A stretch of DNA of 64,000 nt from contig DATJBV010000047.1 of the NCBI GenBank assembly GCA_035515055.1, forward strand, positions 12,249-76,248, in the 5' to 3' direction. This document shows positions 9,417-19,054 of the stretch, piece after piece (position 1 is the stretch's first letter; each line of letters starts with the position of its first letter). A program made the translations under genes and the position numbers. The notes beneath the pieces were generated by a model. The model did no database searches and was not told where the DNA came from. It saw nothing but the letters and a program-made list of their open reading frames with translations. This stretch comes from Pollutimonas sp035515055 (lineage in GTDB: Bacteria; Pseudomonadota; Gammaproteobacteria; Burkholderiales; Burkholderiaceae_B).

Positions 9417-9447
9417 GCTGCCTCCGCGGATTGAATAAAGTGTAGCG

Positions 9448-10158
9448 TCATAGCCATTTTTCCATCAGGTCAAAGTCCTCGGGCCAAGTCACTTTGAAAT
9501 TTCGGGCGGAGCCCTGCACCAGTTGGGGCGTATGCCCTAACAATTCCATGGCCGAGGCTTCGTCGGTAATGATGGCATGGCCCAGGCGCGCGTGCCGCAA
9601 GGCCGTCAATAATTCATCGGCCAGGAACATTTGTGGAGTTTGAGCCAGCCATAGGCCGTCCCGCGCGATTGATGTTTGGACCTTTGGGGCCGCCTGGCCC
9701 GCCGCTGCCCGCTTCACCGTATCGGCCACAGGCTGCGCCAGCAGTCCGCCCGCCCCGTGGGTAAGGCAGCGATCGATCAGGCGCTGCAAAGCGTCTTGCG
9801 GCAATCCGGGCCTTGCCGCGTCATGGACCAGGACCCAATCGCCAGACGCCAGCATGCCGTCCTGGCCAGCGTCGAGCAATGCCGCGGTGACGGTGGCCGC
9901 GCGATCCGGGCCGCCGCAGGCCCGCCACACCGTGCGCGGCAAGCCGTCAAGGGCCTGCTCCGCCCAAATGTCGCCGGCGGCGATGGCTACCCTTACCTGC
10001 GCAATGCGTTCGTCGGCCAGCAAGGCCTTGACCGCCCAGCGCAGCATGGGCTCGCCTCGCAACAGCCGATATTGCTTGGGTGCGGCGGCGGAATCGGCCG
10101 CCAGGGCGCGAGCGCCAATGCCCGCCGCGGGCACAATTGCAATCAGTTTTGTATGCAT
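9448..10158 (-). CDS. ispD: 2-C-methyl-D-erythritol 4-phosphate cytidylyltransferase
   Basis: Third enzyme of the non-mevalonate pathway; it transfers CMP from CTP to methylerythritol 4-phosphate. It has 236 residues, with the nucleotide-binding N-terminus VPAAGIGARALA and a conserved Lys in PKQYRLL. VLVHDAARP holds the catalytic aspartate, and TDEASAMELLG and the final WPEDFDLME are typical. It is divergent from mfd: its ATG lies only 29 bases from the mfd ATG, and the -10 elements of the two genes appear to overlap. No clear ribosome binding site precedes the ATG. Confidence 0.96.
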   Translation of the reverse strand: MHTKLIAIVPAAGIGARALAADSAAAPKQYRLLRGEPMLRWAVKALLADERIAQVRVAIAAGDIWAEQALDGLPRTVWRACGGPDRAATVTAALLDAGQDGMLASGDWVLVHDAARPGLPQDALQRLIDRCLTHGAGGLLAQPVADTVKRAAAGQAAPKVQTSIARDGLWLAQTPQMFLADELLTALRHARLGHAIITDEASAMELLGHTPQLVQGSARNFKVTWPEDFDLMEKWL

Positions 10159-10177
10159 ATGAAAGGCATTTTATAAT
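10149..10177 (+). promoter_or_regulatory. Predicted strong sigma70 promoter of mfd
   Basis: TTGTAT at 10149-10154 and a perfect TATAAT at 10172-10177 are 17 bases apart. Transcription would start near 10184, a few bases before the ATG at 10188, so the mRNA would be nearly leaderless. The minus strand reads TATAAA across the same stretch and could serve ispD. Confidence 0.55.
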
Positions 10178-10187
10178 GATTGCCTAC

Positions 10188-13100
10188 ATGTCTATCGAAA
10201 CAACCCCTCCCCCGTCGCTTTCTTCCACCCGCCGCGTGCTTGCCGCGCTAAAGCCGGGCCACCGTCACGCGCAGTTTTCGCCCCCCGGCTCGGGCGACGC
10301 ATGGCTGTTGGCCGACCTGGCCCGGACCTCCACGCAGACGCTGGTCGTGCTTTGCGCCGAGCCGCTGGCGGCCCAGCGCTTGGCCGACGAGATCCTCTTG
10401 TTCGCGCCAGAACTTCGGGTACGGCAACTGCCCGACTGGGAAACGCTGCCCTATGACAGCTTCTCGCCGCATCAAGACCTTATCTCGGAGCGCCTGCGCA
10501 CCTTGCATGCACTGATGCAAGAAAGCGTCGATATCCTCACCGTTCCCATCACGACTGCCCTGTACCGCCTGGCGCCTCCCGAATTCCTGGCCGCCTACAC
10601 GTTTTCGTTCAAGCAAGGCGATGCGCTCGACGAGGAGGGCTTGCGTCGCCAACTGACCTTGGCCAACTACACCCACGTGACGCAGGTCACGGCGCCCGGC
10701 GAGTTTTGCATACGCGGCGGGCTCATCGACTTGTTCCCCATGGGCTCGGTACTGCCCTATCGGCTGGACTTGTTCGACAACGAAATCGAGTCCATACGAA
10801 GCTTCGACATCGACACGCAGCGCAGCCTCTATCCTGTCAAGGACGTGCAATTGCTGCCGGGGCGCGAGTTCCCCATGGACGAAAACGCGCGCAATCAGTT
10901 TCGCGCGCGCTTTCGCGAAATGTTCGAGGGCGACCCATCGCGCGCCTTGCCCTACAAGGACATAGGCTCTGGCATTGCGTTCGCCGGGGTCGAATACTAT
11001 TTACCGCTGTTCTTCACTCATACAGCAACGCTTTTCGATTATCTGCCCGAGCAGTCGTTCACCGTCACGATGGGCGATATCAACCAGGCAGTACAACGTT
11101 TCGCAAACGATACCCATAGCCGCCACCAGTTCCTGAAAAGCGATCGCGAGCGGCCCGTGCTGGCTCCCGAGCTCTTGTTCTTGAGCGAAGAAGACTTGTT
11201 CACACGCCTCAAGTCTTTCGCCCGTCTTGCGCTGATCGATGAAGGCGCGCACCCGGACTTCTATCCAGCTCCACCGGTGGCAGTCGCCCGGCGCGCCGAG
11301 GATCCCGTTGCTGGGCTGCGTGCCCTTTTGGCACGCGACCATGGCCGTGTTGCCCTATGTGCCGATTCGGCCGGAAGACGCGAAACCCTGCTGCAGATGC
11401 TGGAAGAATTCGGAATCCGGCCTGATTTCGGCAGCGAAACACTGCAAGACTTCCTGCAGTCGGATAGCCGGTTCGCGCTGGTCGTCGCGCCGCTGACCAA
11501 TGGCTTCGGCGTCAGCGACCAGAACCTGACCCTGTTGACCGAGAACGATCTTTACCCGACCCAGGCGCGCACCCTGCGGCGCGGCAAGCGCGCGGAGCAA
11601 CGCGGCAGCGACGTCGAAGCCATGGTGCGCGACCTGTCCGAACTGCGCGAGGGCGACCCGGTCGTCCATACCCAACACGGCATCGGCCGCTATTGCGGGC
11701 TTCGCGAAATGGACCTGGGCGAAGGTCCCATGGAATTCCTTCACCTCGAGTACGCGAATCGAAGCACGCTTTATGTGCCTGTGGCGCACTTGCATGTCAT
11801 CGCGCGCTATAGCGGCTCTGATCCCGACCATGCGCCTTTGCATCAACTGGGGTCGGGGCAATGGGACAAGGCCAGGCGCAAGGCCGCTCGACAAGTTAGA
11901 GACGCCGCAGCCGAACTGCTGGCGCTATATGCGCTGCGCGCGGCGCGCGAAGGCTACCGCTTCAAGCTGCCCGCGAACGATTACCAGGCTTTTGCCGAAG
12001 GCTTCGGCTTCGAAGAAACTCCCGACCAGGCCTCCGCCATTACGGCGGTCATCGAAGACATGACATCGGGCAGGCCCATGGATCGCCTGGTATGCGGCGA
12101 CGTTGGTTTCGGCAAGACCGAAGTCGCGTTGCGCGCCGCCTTCGTGGCTGTCCTGAATGGCAAGCAGGTTGCATTGTTGTGCCCGACGACGCTGCTGGCC
12201 GAGCAGCACGCCCTGACATTTTCGGACCGCTTCGCTGACTGGCCGGTCAAGATCGTGGAGTTGTCGCGCTTCCGGTCGGCCAAGGAAGTCAATGCCGCCA
12301 TCGAAGGCCTGAACGACGGTCGCGTCGACATCGTGATCGGCACCCATAAAATTCTGTCCAAGGACGTCAAGTTCAAGCGGCTGGGCCTAGTCATCATCGA
12401 TGAAGAGCACCGTTTCGGGGTACGCCAAAAAGAGGCCCTTAAGAACCTGCGGGCGGAAGTCGACATCCTCACCTTGACCGCCACGCCCATTCCCCGCACG
12501 CTGGGCATGTCGCTGGAAGGCATACGCGATTTCTCCGTCATTGCCACGGCACCCCAGAAACGGCTTGCGATCAAGACCTTCGTGCGGCGCGAAGACAACA
12601 GTACGATACGCGAGGCTTTGTTGCGCGAACTCAAGCGCGGCGGCCAGGTCTACTTCCTGCACAACGAGGTCGATACCATACAGAACCGGCGTGCCAGCCT
12701 GGAAGAGCTGGTCCCAGAGGCCCGCATTGCCGTCGCGCATGGGCAGATGGCCGAACGGGAGCTGGAAGAAGTCATGAAAGGATTTTACCAGCAGCGCTAT
12801 AACGTCTTGCTATGCACCACCATCATCGAAACCGGGATTGACGTACCCACCGCCAACACCATCGTGATCCACCGGGCGGACCGGCTGGGCCTTGCGCAGC
12901 TGCATCAATTGAGGGGTCGCGTGGGCCGGTCTCATCACCAGGCGTACGCTTACCTGATGACGCCTGGTGAAGACGCAATCACGTCGAATGCCAAGAAACG
13001 GCTAGAGGCCATCCAGGCCATGGAAGAACTCGGCGCCGGTTTTTTCCTTGCCATGCATGACTTGGAAATCCGCGGCACCGGCGAGGTCTTGGGCGAATCC

Positions 13101-13646
13101 CAGTCGGGCAATATTCAGGAAATCGGTTTCTCCATGTATTCGGAGATGCTGAACATGGCGGTGCGCGCGCTTAAATCGGGCGAGGAGCCCGATCTGGACA
13201 CGCCCTTCGCCGCGCTATGCGAAGTGAACCTCCATGCATCGGCCCTGCTGCCATCGGACTACTGCCCCGACGTGCATGCACGCCTGGGCCTGTATAAGCG
13301 TTTGTCGCACGCTAAGCACGAGGACGATTTGATCCGCATCCAGGAAGAACTTATTGACCGCTATGGCAAGCTGCCTGAAGCCGCCCATACGCTTCTGGCG
13401 ACACACCGTCTGCGCCTGATTGCCGAACCCCTTGGCGTGATCAAGATCGATGCCAGCGAAACGCAGGCAACGATCCAGTTTTCGGCCAAACCGAACATCG
13501 ATCCGCTGCAAATCATTCAATTGATACAGACCCAGCGCAACGTCAAATTGGCGGGCCAGGACAAGCTGCGGATGGAGATCAAGGCGGGCACGCAGACGCA
13601 ACCGCGCATCGACGCGGTCCGTAACGTATTGCGCGCGCTCAGCTAA
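10188..13646 (+). CDS. mfd: Transcription-repair coupling factor
   Basis: Translocase that removes RNA polymerase stalled at DNA lesions and recruits UvrA. The length, 1,152 residues, is close to E. coli Mfd (1,148). The N-terminal UvrB-like region ends near residue 350. The RNA-polymerase-interaction domain contains GDPVVHTQHGIGRY. The helicase core has Walker A GDVGFGKTE (about residue 637) and DEEH (about 738), followed by the TRG motif region and the C-terminal UvrA-mimic domain. Two ATGs are possible (10176 and 10188). I prefer 10188 because the first overlaps the predicted -10 hexamer. It converges with serB. Confidence 0.96.
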   Translation: MSIETTPPPSLSSTRRVLAALKPGHRHAQFSPPGSGDAWLLADLARTSTQTLVVLCAEPLAAQRLADEILLFAPELRVRQLPDWETLPYDSFSPHQDLISERLRTLHALMQESVDILTVPITTALYRLAPPEFLAAYTFSFKQGDALDEEGLRRQLTLANYTHVTQVTAPGEFCIRGGLIDLFPMGSVLPYRLDLFDNEIESIRSFDIDTQRSLYPVKDVQLLPGREFPMDENARNQFRARFREMFEGDPSRALPYKDIGSGIAFAGVEYYLPLFFTHTATLFDYLPEQSFTVTMGDINQAVQRFANDTHSRHQFLKSDRERPVLAPELLFLSEEDLFTRLKSFARLALIDEGAHPDFYPAPPVAVARRAEDPVAGLRALLARDHGRVALCADSAGRRETLLQMLEEFGIRPDFGSETLQDFLQSDSRFALVVAPLTNGFGVSDQNLTLLTENDLYPTQARTLRRGKRAEQRGSDVEAMVRDLSELREGDPVVHTQHGIGRYCGLREMDLGEGPMEFLHLEYANRSTLYVPVAHLHVIARYSGSDPDHAPLHQLGSGQWDKARRKAARQVRDAAAELLALYALRAAREGYRFKLPANDYQAFAEGFGFEETPDQASAITAVIEDMTSGRPMDRLVCGDVGFGKTEVALRAAFVAVLNGKQVALLCPTTLLAEQHALTFSDRFADWPVKIVELSRFRSAKEVNAAIEGLNDGRVDIVIGTHKILSKDVKFKRLGLVIIDEEHRFGVRQKEALKNLRAEVDILTLTATPIPRTLGMSLEGIRDFSVIATAPQKRLAIKTFVRREDNSTIREALLRELKRGGQVYFLHNEVDTIQNRRASLEELVPEARIAVAHGQMAERELEEVMKGFYQQRYNVLLCTTIIETGIDVPTANTIVIHRADRLGLAQLHQLRGRVGRSHHQAYAYLMTPGEDAITSNAKKRLEAIQAMEELGAGFFLAMHDLEIRGTGEVLGESQSGNIQEIGFSMYSEMLNMAVRALKSGEEPDLDTPFAALCEVNLHASALLPSDYCPDVHARLGLYKRLSHAKHEDDLIRIQEELIDRYGKLPEAAHTLLATHRLRLIAEPLGVIKIDASETQATIQFSAKPNIDPLQIIQLIQTQRNVKLAGQDKLRMEIKAGTQTQPRIDAVRNVLRALS

Positions 13647-13690
13647 GGCGCGTTCCAGCGCGCATGGCCGGGTTTGGCGGGTGGCGGTTT

Positions 13691-14542
13691 TTAGTGGCTT
13701 AGGCGGAACCAGTTCAGTACCGCGTCCAGCGGACTTACGTCAAGCGCGAAATTGGCCTGGTCGCGCACCACCGGCTTGGCCCGGTACGCTACTGAATACC
13801 GCGCAAGCGCCATCATTTTCAAGTCGTTGGCGCCATCGCCAATAGCGATGATGTGTTCGGGTTGCGCGCCCACTTGCCTGGCCAGGTCGGCAAGCTTATC
13901 GGCCTTGCCCTGGGCATCGACAATGTGGCCAAGCACGCGCCCGGTAAGCGTGTCGCCGTCGACCTCCAGCACGTTGGCGTGGGCGGCATCCAATCCCAGG
14001 CGCTCTTTGAGGCGCTCGGTGAAGAATGTGAAGCCGCCTGACACCAGCAAGATTTTCAGGCCTGTTTTTCTTGCCGCCGCGATCAGATTTTCAGCACCCG
14101 GATTGAGCCGCAGCCGGTCTGTGTAGACCCGCTCGAGCGAGCTGACGGGTGCGCCTTTCAGCAAAGCCACGCGTCGCGTCAGGCTTTCGGCGAAGTTGGT
14201 GATCTCGCCGCGCATGGCCGCTTCGGTGATTGCGGCCACTTCGGCCTTGCGGCCCACCATGTCGGCAATCTCGTCGATGCACTCGATATTGACCAGGGTC
14301 GAGTCCATGTCCATGGCCAGTATCTTGCAGTCCCGCAAGCGGGCGATTTGCTCAAAGAATGCGTAATCCATGCCGAACTCGGCGCAACACGCGCGTACCG
14401 CCGCCCGCTCCGCGGCATCGACATTCAGCAGACGCACGGCCGTCGCCCCAAGTTCCTGAACACCTTCCGCACTGACGATTGCAGCGATTTTTTCAATATT
14501 GGCGGCGACCAGATTCGGAGCCTGCAGGATGAGATGGGTCAT
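13691..14542 (-). CDS. serB: Phosphoserine phosphatase
   Basis: HAD-superfamily phosphatase that makes the last step of serine synthesis from phosphoserine. It has 283 residues. An N-terminal ACT-like portion (about 1-70) precedes the HAD core. Motif I is AMDMDSTLVNIE with nucleophile Asp78 and acid/base Asp80. Motif II is LLVSGGFTFF, and motif IV is GDGANDLKMM. It stands alone between the convergent mfd and the divergent channel gene; serine synthesis genes are not neighbours. A 5-bp stem with a 6-nt loop lies between the serB and mfd stops but lacks a T-run. Confidence 0.96.
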   Translation of the reverse strand: MTHLILQAPNLVAANIEKIAAIVSAEGVQELGATAVRLLNVDAAERAAVRACCAEFGMDYAFFEQIARLRDCKILAMDMDSTLVNIECIDEIADMVGRKAEVAAITEAAMRGEITNFAESLTRRVALLKGAPVSSLERVYTDRLRLNPGAENLIAAARKTGLKILLVSGGFTFFTERLKERLGLDAAHANVLEVDGDTLTGRVLGHIVDAQGKADKLADLARQVGAQPEHIIAIGDGANDLKMMALARYSVAYRAKPVVRDQANFALDVSPLDAVLNWFRLSH

Positions 14543-14617
14543 AAGCCTGATGAATCGTGAAAATAGGATTATTCTAACTGGTTACGCTTCGCCGTCCCTT
14601 TCGGTTGCTCCCGCCAC

Positions 14618-17086
14618 ATGCCATTGCGCCATCCTGCCATTCGCCGTCCTTTCATCCGTCCATTCTTCATTTCATTGCCTCATGCCCTGTTGGCCTGCCT
14701 GCTGCTGGCCTTGGCCGCCTTGCTGGCCATTCCCGCCCATGGCGCGTCGCCCGAGCCGGCCCCCGACACCGACAAGGTCTTGGATACGGCACGCACGCAA
14801 ATCGACAGTGTGCAGAAGAAATTGGCCGCTCTGGCCGATACGCCGCTGAACGACGATGAACTGACCGAATTGCGGGCGCAGGCATTGCAAGCCCAGACGG
14901 CGGCCGAAGCGGTGGCAGCCGCCTTGGAGCCGCAACTTGGCAGCGTACGGGCGCGACTGGCTGAACTAGGCGAACCTGTGGAAGGCACGATAGAAGGCCG
15001 GGACGTCGCCGTGCAGCGCAAACAGCTGGAAAAAGACAGTGCCAAGCTCGACGCGCAACTCAAGTTGGGACGCCTGATTACTGTCGAGGCGGATCAGGCC
15101 GCTGAACGAATACTCAAGCAGCGGCGCATACAGTTCCAGGCGCAACTCGGCGAACGCACCTCGACTATTCTTGCGCCTGAATTCTGGCATGAACTGCGCG
15201 ATGAGCTTCCCGGCGATCTGGAACGCCTGGACCCTATCAGAGACGGACTCACCAAGGCCGTATCGGGTGCAAAGCCAGCCATCTGGTGGGGTCTGCTGGG
15301 CACGATTGCGGCGGCGGTAGGCCTGCGGCTGCTTGCTGGCCGCCTGTTGATGCTGCTTAGCACCACGCGCGTCGCGCCCGGCCGGCTGCGCCGGTCTTTG
15401 TATGCCGTCATGCAAGTGGTATTGACACTCATCGCACCGACGATGATCGCCGGCGCACTCGTGCTGGCAATCGGCTGGAACAGGGATACGTCCTCCGATC
15501 CGCTCGCACTCATGCTCAATCAACTGGTCGGCATCGTCGCGTTCGGCGCCTTTGTTGCCGGGCTTGGCCATGCCCTGCTTGCCCCGCATCGTCCAACATG
15601 GCGGCTGGCGCCTATCGACGACCGGCTTGCCTTGCGCTTGCGTTGGTTCCCGTTGGCCATTGCCGTTTTCGTTTCGCTGGGCTGGCTTGCCCAGCGAACG
15701 GCCAGCCTGGTCAACGCGAGCCTGGCCGCCACAGTGGCGTTGGACTGCATTACCGCACTTGCCCTTGCCGTCGTTATCGGCGGCGCGTTACGCCATATGC
15801 GCACCGGAACGCCGACCAACGACGAGGCATCTACCCCTGCGGCGCCCACTCCTTTCTGGCTCACGTTGCTGTTGAGCCTCACCCGCCTCGCCGTCTTTAT
15901 CAGCTTCGCCTGCTTGCTGGCCGGTTACGTCGCCCTGGGCAGCTTCATCATCAAGCAACTGGTCTGGTTCATCCTGATCATCGGAGCAACTTACCTCATC
16001 ACGGGTCTGGTCAGCGATTTGGGCGACAGCCTGCTGGCGGCAAGCAGGCGCCACGCTGAGAACGCGCCCACCGCGAGTCCATTCGCCGGAGCCCGCGGGC
16101 AGGCCATCGTCCTGCTGTCGGGGGCGGCCCGCGTCCTGGTGGTCCTGTTTGCCATAATGCTGTTGCTTTCCCGATTCGGAGGGGGGCCAACGGAATGGCT
16201 GCATCAACTCAATTACCTGCAAACCGGTATTGCCATCGGCGAAATCCGGATTCTTCCGGCCTCGGTCGTTACCGCCATACTGGTCTTGACGCTGGGCCTG
16301 GGTGCGGTGAGGCTATTGCAAGGCTGGCTGGCCAAGCAATACCTGCCCACCACCAGCCTGGACCCAGGCATGCAGTTGTCGGCGGCCACGCTCTTCGGTT
16401 ACGCCGGCTACGTCTTCGCCGTCGCAATGGCGTTATCGGCGGTCGGTATCGGTCTGGAGCGCGTGGCGTGGATCGCCAGCGCATTGTCCGTGGGCATCGG
16501 TTTTGGCCTGCAGGCGGTCGTACAGAACTTTGTGTCGGGTCTGATCCTGTTGGCCGAGCGGCCGGTGAAGGTTGGCGACTGGGTGTCGCTAGGCGGTGTC
16601 GAAGGCGATATCCGCCGCATCAATGTGCGAGCCACCGAGATCCAGATGGGAGACCGTTCCACCGTCATCGTGCCCAATTCCGAATTCATTACCAAAGTCG
16701 TGCGCAACGTCACCATGGCGAACCCCCTGGGACGCGTCCAGGTCAAGCTGGCCCTGCCCGTCAATACCGATGCCGCCCAAGCGCATGACCTGGTTCTGGC
16801 AGCTTTTGCGGCAAACCCCGACATGCTTGCCGAACCTGCGCCGGACGTGATGCTGGAAGGTATAGACGCCACCGGTCTGGTATTCAATGCGACCGGCTAT
16901 GTCGGTTCGCCAAGAATGGCGTCCCGTGTGCGTAGCGATTTGTTGTTCGATGTGTTGCGGCGCCTGCGCGAGGCTGGTATGCCGCTGGCTACGCCGCCGA
17001 CAATGGCGATTTTGCCGGCGCCTTACGGCGACGAAGCAAATACCGGTAAACAAAGCCCGGATAACCCAGCACCAGGAAGAGGCTGA
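14618..17086 (+). CDS. Large MscS-family mechanosensitive ion channel (YbiO/DUF3772 type)
   Basis: Inner-membrane channel that probably opens under hypo-osmotic stress; 822 residues, far longer than MscS (286). A hydrophobic signal-like segment (about 20-42) is followed by a periplasmic coiled-coil region (about 50-210) resembling DUF3772. About ten transmembrane segments follow. The MscS core is near residues 590-790: the pore helix is rich in Gly/Ala (SALSVGIGFGLQAVVQN), then the beta domain has VKVGDWVSLGGVEGDI and VIVPNSEFI. The last 33 codons overlap the 3' end of the DUF2818 gene on the other strand by 98 bases. A trailing Gly/Pro/Asn-rich tail is probably disordered. Confidence 0.9.
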   Translation: MPLRHPAIRRPFIRPFFISLPHALLACLLLALAALLAIPAHGASPEPAPDTDKVLDTARTQIDSVQKKLAALADTPLNDDELTELRAQALQAQTAAEAVAAALEPQLGSVRARLAELGEPVEGTIEGRDVAVQRKQLEKDSAKLDAQLKLGRLITVEADQAAERILKQRRIQFQAQLGERTSTILAPEFWHELRDELPGDLERLDPIRDGLTKAVSGAKPAIWWGLLGTIAAAVGLRLLAGRLLMLLSTTRVAPGRLRRSLYAVMQVVLTLIAPTMIAGALVLAIGWNRDTSSDPLALMLNQLVGIVAFGAFVAGLGHALLAPHRPTWRLAPIDDRLALRLRWFPLAIAVFVSLGWLAQRTASLVNASLAATVALDCITALALAVVIGGALRHMRTGTPTNDEASTPAAPTPFWLTLLLSLTRLAVFISFACLLAGYVALGSFIIKQLVWFILIIGATYLITGLVSDLGDSLLAASRRHAENAPTASPFAGARGQAIVLLSGAARVLVVLFAIMLLLSRFGGGPTEWLHQLNYLQTGIAIGEIRILPASVVTAILVLTLGLGAVRLLQGWLAKQYLPTTSLDPGMQLSAATLFGYAGYVFAVAMALSAVGIGLERVAWIASALSVGIGFGLQAVVQNFVSGLILLAERPVKVGDWVSLGGVEGDIRRINVRATEIQMGDRSTVIVPNSEFITKVVRNVTMANPLGRVQVKLALPVNTDAAQAHDLVLAAFAANPDMLAEPAPDVMLEGIDATGLVFNATGYVGSPRMASRVRSDLLFDVLRRLREAGMPLATPPTMAILPAPYGDEANTGKQSPDNPAPGRG

Positions 17087-17549
17087 ACGTTACGGCGTAA
17101 AACTCCCAGGTCTTGCCGAACAGGCTGCCCATGTTCGTCTCGAACGCGAACCCGAGCATGCCGATCAGGCAATAAAACACCGTCAGCTCAAGCAAACGTA
17201 CGAAGAACGACTTCTGTATGACGCAACCGCGATTGCGCCTTCCGGGCCATGCCAACAGCAATCCGGCCAGCCCCGCCACAAGAGCAATCTTGCCCATGAA
17301 AAGAGCCACGGATGCAGGATCGGATGCCGTTATAAATGCATCGCCAATAAGCACCAGCGTCAGATACGCCACGCCTACGAGCATGGCGAAAAATAGAATG
17401 GCAACCGTCCATACCAGCCACGGGGCGCGCGCCGGCTCGCCCTTTTGCTGCCAAGGCAACGCCAGGAACGGCCGTTCGACGAGAAAAGGAAGATTGGCGG
17501 CCACCAAAGACAAAGCAATAAGCAACCATACAGCAAACGACTGATTCAT
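16989..17549 (-). CDS. DUF2818 membrane protein, last gene of the nuo operon
   Basis: Uncharacterised integral membrane protein of 186 residues with four or five hydrophobic segments (about 3-20, 42-65, 72-98, 118-135, 145-170) and a basic C-terminus (YLLRRRK). DUF2818 proteins regularly follow nuoN in Burkholderiales, and here the ATG lies 11 bases after the nuoN stop with AGGAA five bases upstream, so it is surely co-transcribed. A role in complex I assembly or stability is a reasonable inference from context, not shown. Longer in-frame starts upstream fall inside nuoN and are less likely. Its 3' end overlaps the channel gene by 98 bases in antiparallel orientation. Confidence 0.88.
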   Translation of the reverse strand: MNQSFAVWLLIALSLVAANLPFLVERPFLALPWQQKGEPARAPWLVWTVAILFFAMLVGVAYLTLVLIGDAFITASDPASVALFMGKIALVAGLAGLLLAWPGRRNRGCVIQKSFFVRLLELTVFYCLIGMLGFAFETNMGSLFGKTWEFYAVTFSLFLVLGYPGFVYRYLLRRRKAPAKSPLSAA

Positions 17550-17560
17550 TATTTCCTGCG

Positions 17561-19042
17561 TTAGAACGTCAACGAGCCTTCGATCACGCTGATGCACAGC
17601 GCCATCAGGCCTCCGGGCAGTATGCCAAGAGCAATGATGAGCAGGCCGTTGACCGACATAAGGCCGCCGGTGATGACGCCGCTATTGATGGGTTCGACCT
17701 CGCCAACGGGTTCATCGAAGTACGCCATCTTGACGATGCGCAGGTAATAGAAGGCGCCGATCAACGAAAACATGACCGCCACGACGGCCATGGCAATCTG
17801 ACCGGTGCCGATCAAGGCTTGCAACACCGCCAATTTAGCGTAGAAGCCGGCCATGGGAGGTATCCCGGTCAGCGAAAACATGGCCAACAGCAGCAGCGCC
17901 GCCAGGAACGGACTACGCCGGTTCAAGCCCTTCAGGTCGGAAATTTCCTCGCATTCGAAGCCCTTGCGGCTGAGCAGCAGGATGAGTCCGAACGTGACCA
18001 GCGTGGTCAGAACATAAATGACCATGTAGAACAGCGCGGAACCGTAGGCCATGCCGGCCATCGTCTGATCGCCAGTGACACCTGAAAGCAGGCCCAGGAA
18101 TACGAAACCCATATGCGAGATCGTGGAATACGCCAGCATGCGCTTGAAGTTGCTTTGCGCAATGGCGGCGATATTGCCGATAGCCAGGGACAAGACAGCG
18201 AGGACAAGCAGCATGGGTTGCCAGTCGACGGCAATGCCATGCAGGCCTTCGATCAGGAGGCGCAGGGTGACGGCAAATGCCGCCAGCTTGGGCGCCGCCG
18301 CAACGATAAGCGTAACGCTCGTAGGCGCGCCCTGGTAGACATCGGGCGTCCACATGTGGAATGGCGCGGCTGCCAGCTTGAATGCCAGGCCGGCAACGAT
18401 GAACACCACACCGAACACCAGCGGCAGGCGTTCCGCCTTGCCGCTGCCGATGACTTCCGCAATGAGCCCTAGGTCGAGCTGGCCAGTGGCGCCGTAGATC
18501 ATGGACATGCCATACAGCAACACACCCGAAGCCAGAGCACCAAGTACAAAGTACTTCATCGCGGCTTCGGTGGACTTCAGGTCGTCGCGGCGCAAGGCGA
18601 CCAGCGCGTACAACGCGAACGACATGAGTTCAATGCCCAGATAGACGGTGAGCATGCTGCCGGCCGAGATCATTACCATCTGGCCCAGCAAGGCAAACAG
18701 GGTAAGCGAATAGAACTCGCCTCCTGTCTTGAGCATATCGCGCTCTTCGGCGTAGACCCGGCCGTAGATGAGCGTGGCGGCAACAGTAAGGTAGGACAAG
18801 AGCTTCAGGAAGTGCGAAAGCGTATCCACGACATACAGGCCGCCAAAGGAATTGCCCTGCACGCCGGGGTTCCATTGCCAGAGCGTAACCAGCGTCAACA
18901 CCAGCATTGCACCAATGCTTAGGATGAAAGTCGTGTGGCGCGATTCCGTTTTGTTGAAGGCATCGAGCAACAGTGTTGCCGCCGCCATGATCAACAGCAG
19001 GATCTCGGGCAGAGCCAAGGCGAAGTCAAAAGGAGTTTGCAT
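17561..19042 (-). CDS. nuoN: NADH-quinone oxidoreductase subunit N
   Basis: Antiporter-like proton-pumping subunit of respiratory complex I, in the inner membrane. It has 493 residues with about 14 transmembrane helices. Family motifs include YLGIELMSFALYALVA with the key glutamate on TM5, and AAAPFHMWTPDVYQGAP with the lysine/histidine pair region on TM7-8. It is gene 14 of the operon; nuoM ends 12 bases upstream and DUF2818 starts 11 bases downstream. Identity is secure. Confidence 0.97.
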   Translation of the reverse strand: MQTPFDFALALPEILLLIMAAATLLLDAFNKTESRHTTFILSIGAMLVLTLVTLWQWNPGVQGNSFGGLYVVDTLSHFLKLLSYLTVAATLIYGRVYAEERDMLKTGGEFYSLTLFALLGQMVMISAGSMLTVYLGIELMSFALYALVALRRDDLKSTEAAMKYFVLGALASGVLLYGMSMIYGATGQLDLGLIAEVIGSGKAERLPLVFGVVFIVAGLAFKLAAAPFHMWTPDVYQGAPTSVTLIVAAAPKLAAFAVTLRLLIEGLHGIAVDWQPMLLVLAVLSLAIGNIAAIAQSNFKRMLAYSTISHMGFVFLGLLSGVTGDQTMAGMAYGSALFYMVIYVLTTLVTFGLILLLSRKGFECEEISDLKGLNRRSPFLAALLLLAMFSLTGIPPMAGFYAKLAVLQALIGTGQIAMAVVAVMFSLIGAFYYLRIVKMAYFDEPVGEVEPINSGVITGGLMSVNGLLIIALGILPGGLMALCISVIEGSLTF

Positions 19043-19054
19043 AATAGTTCGGGT

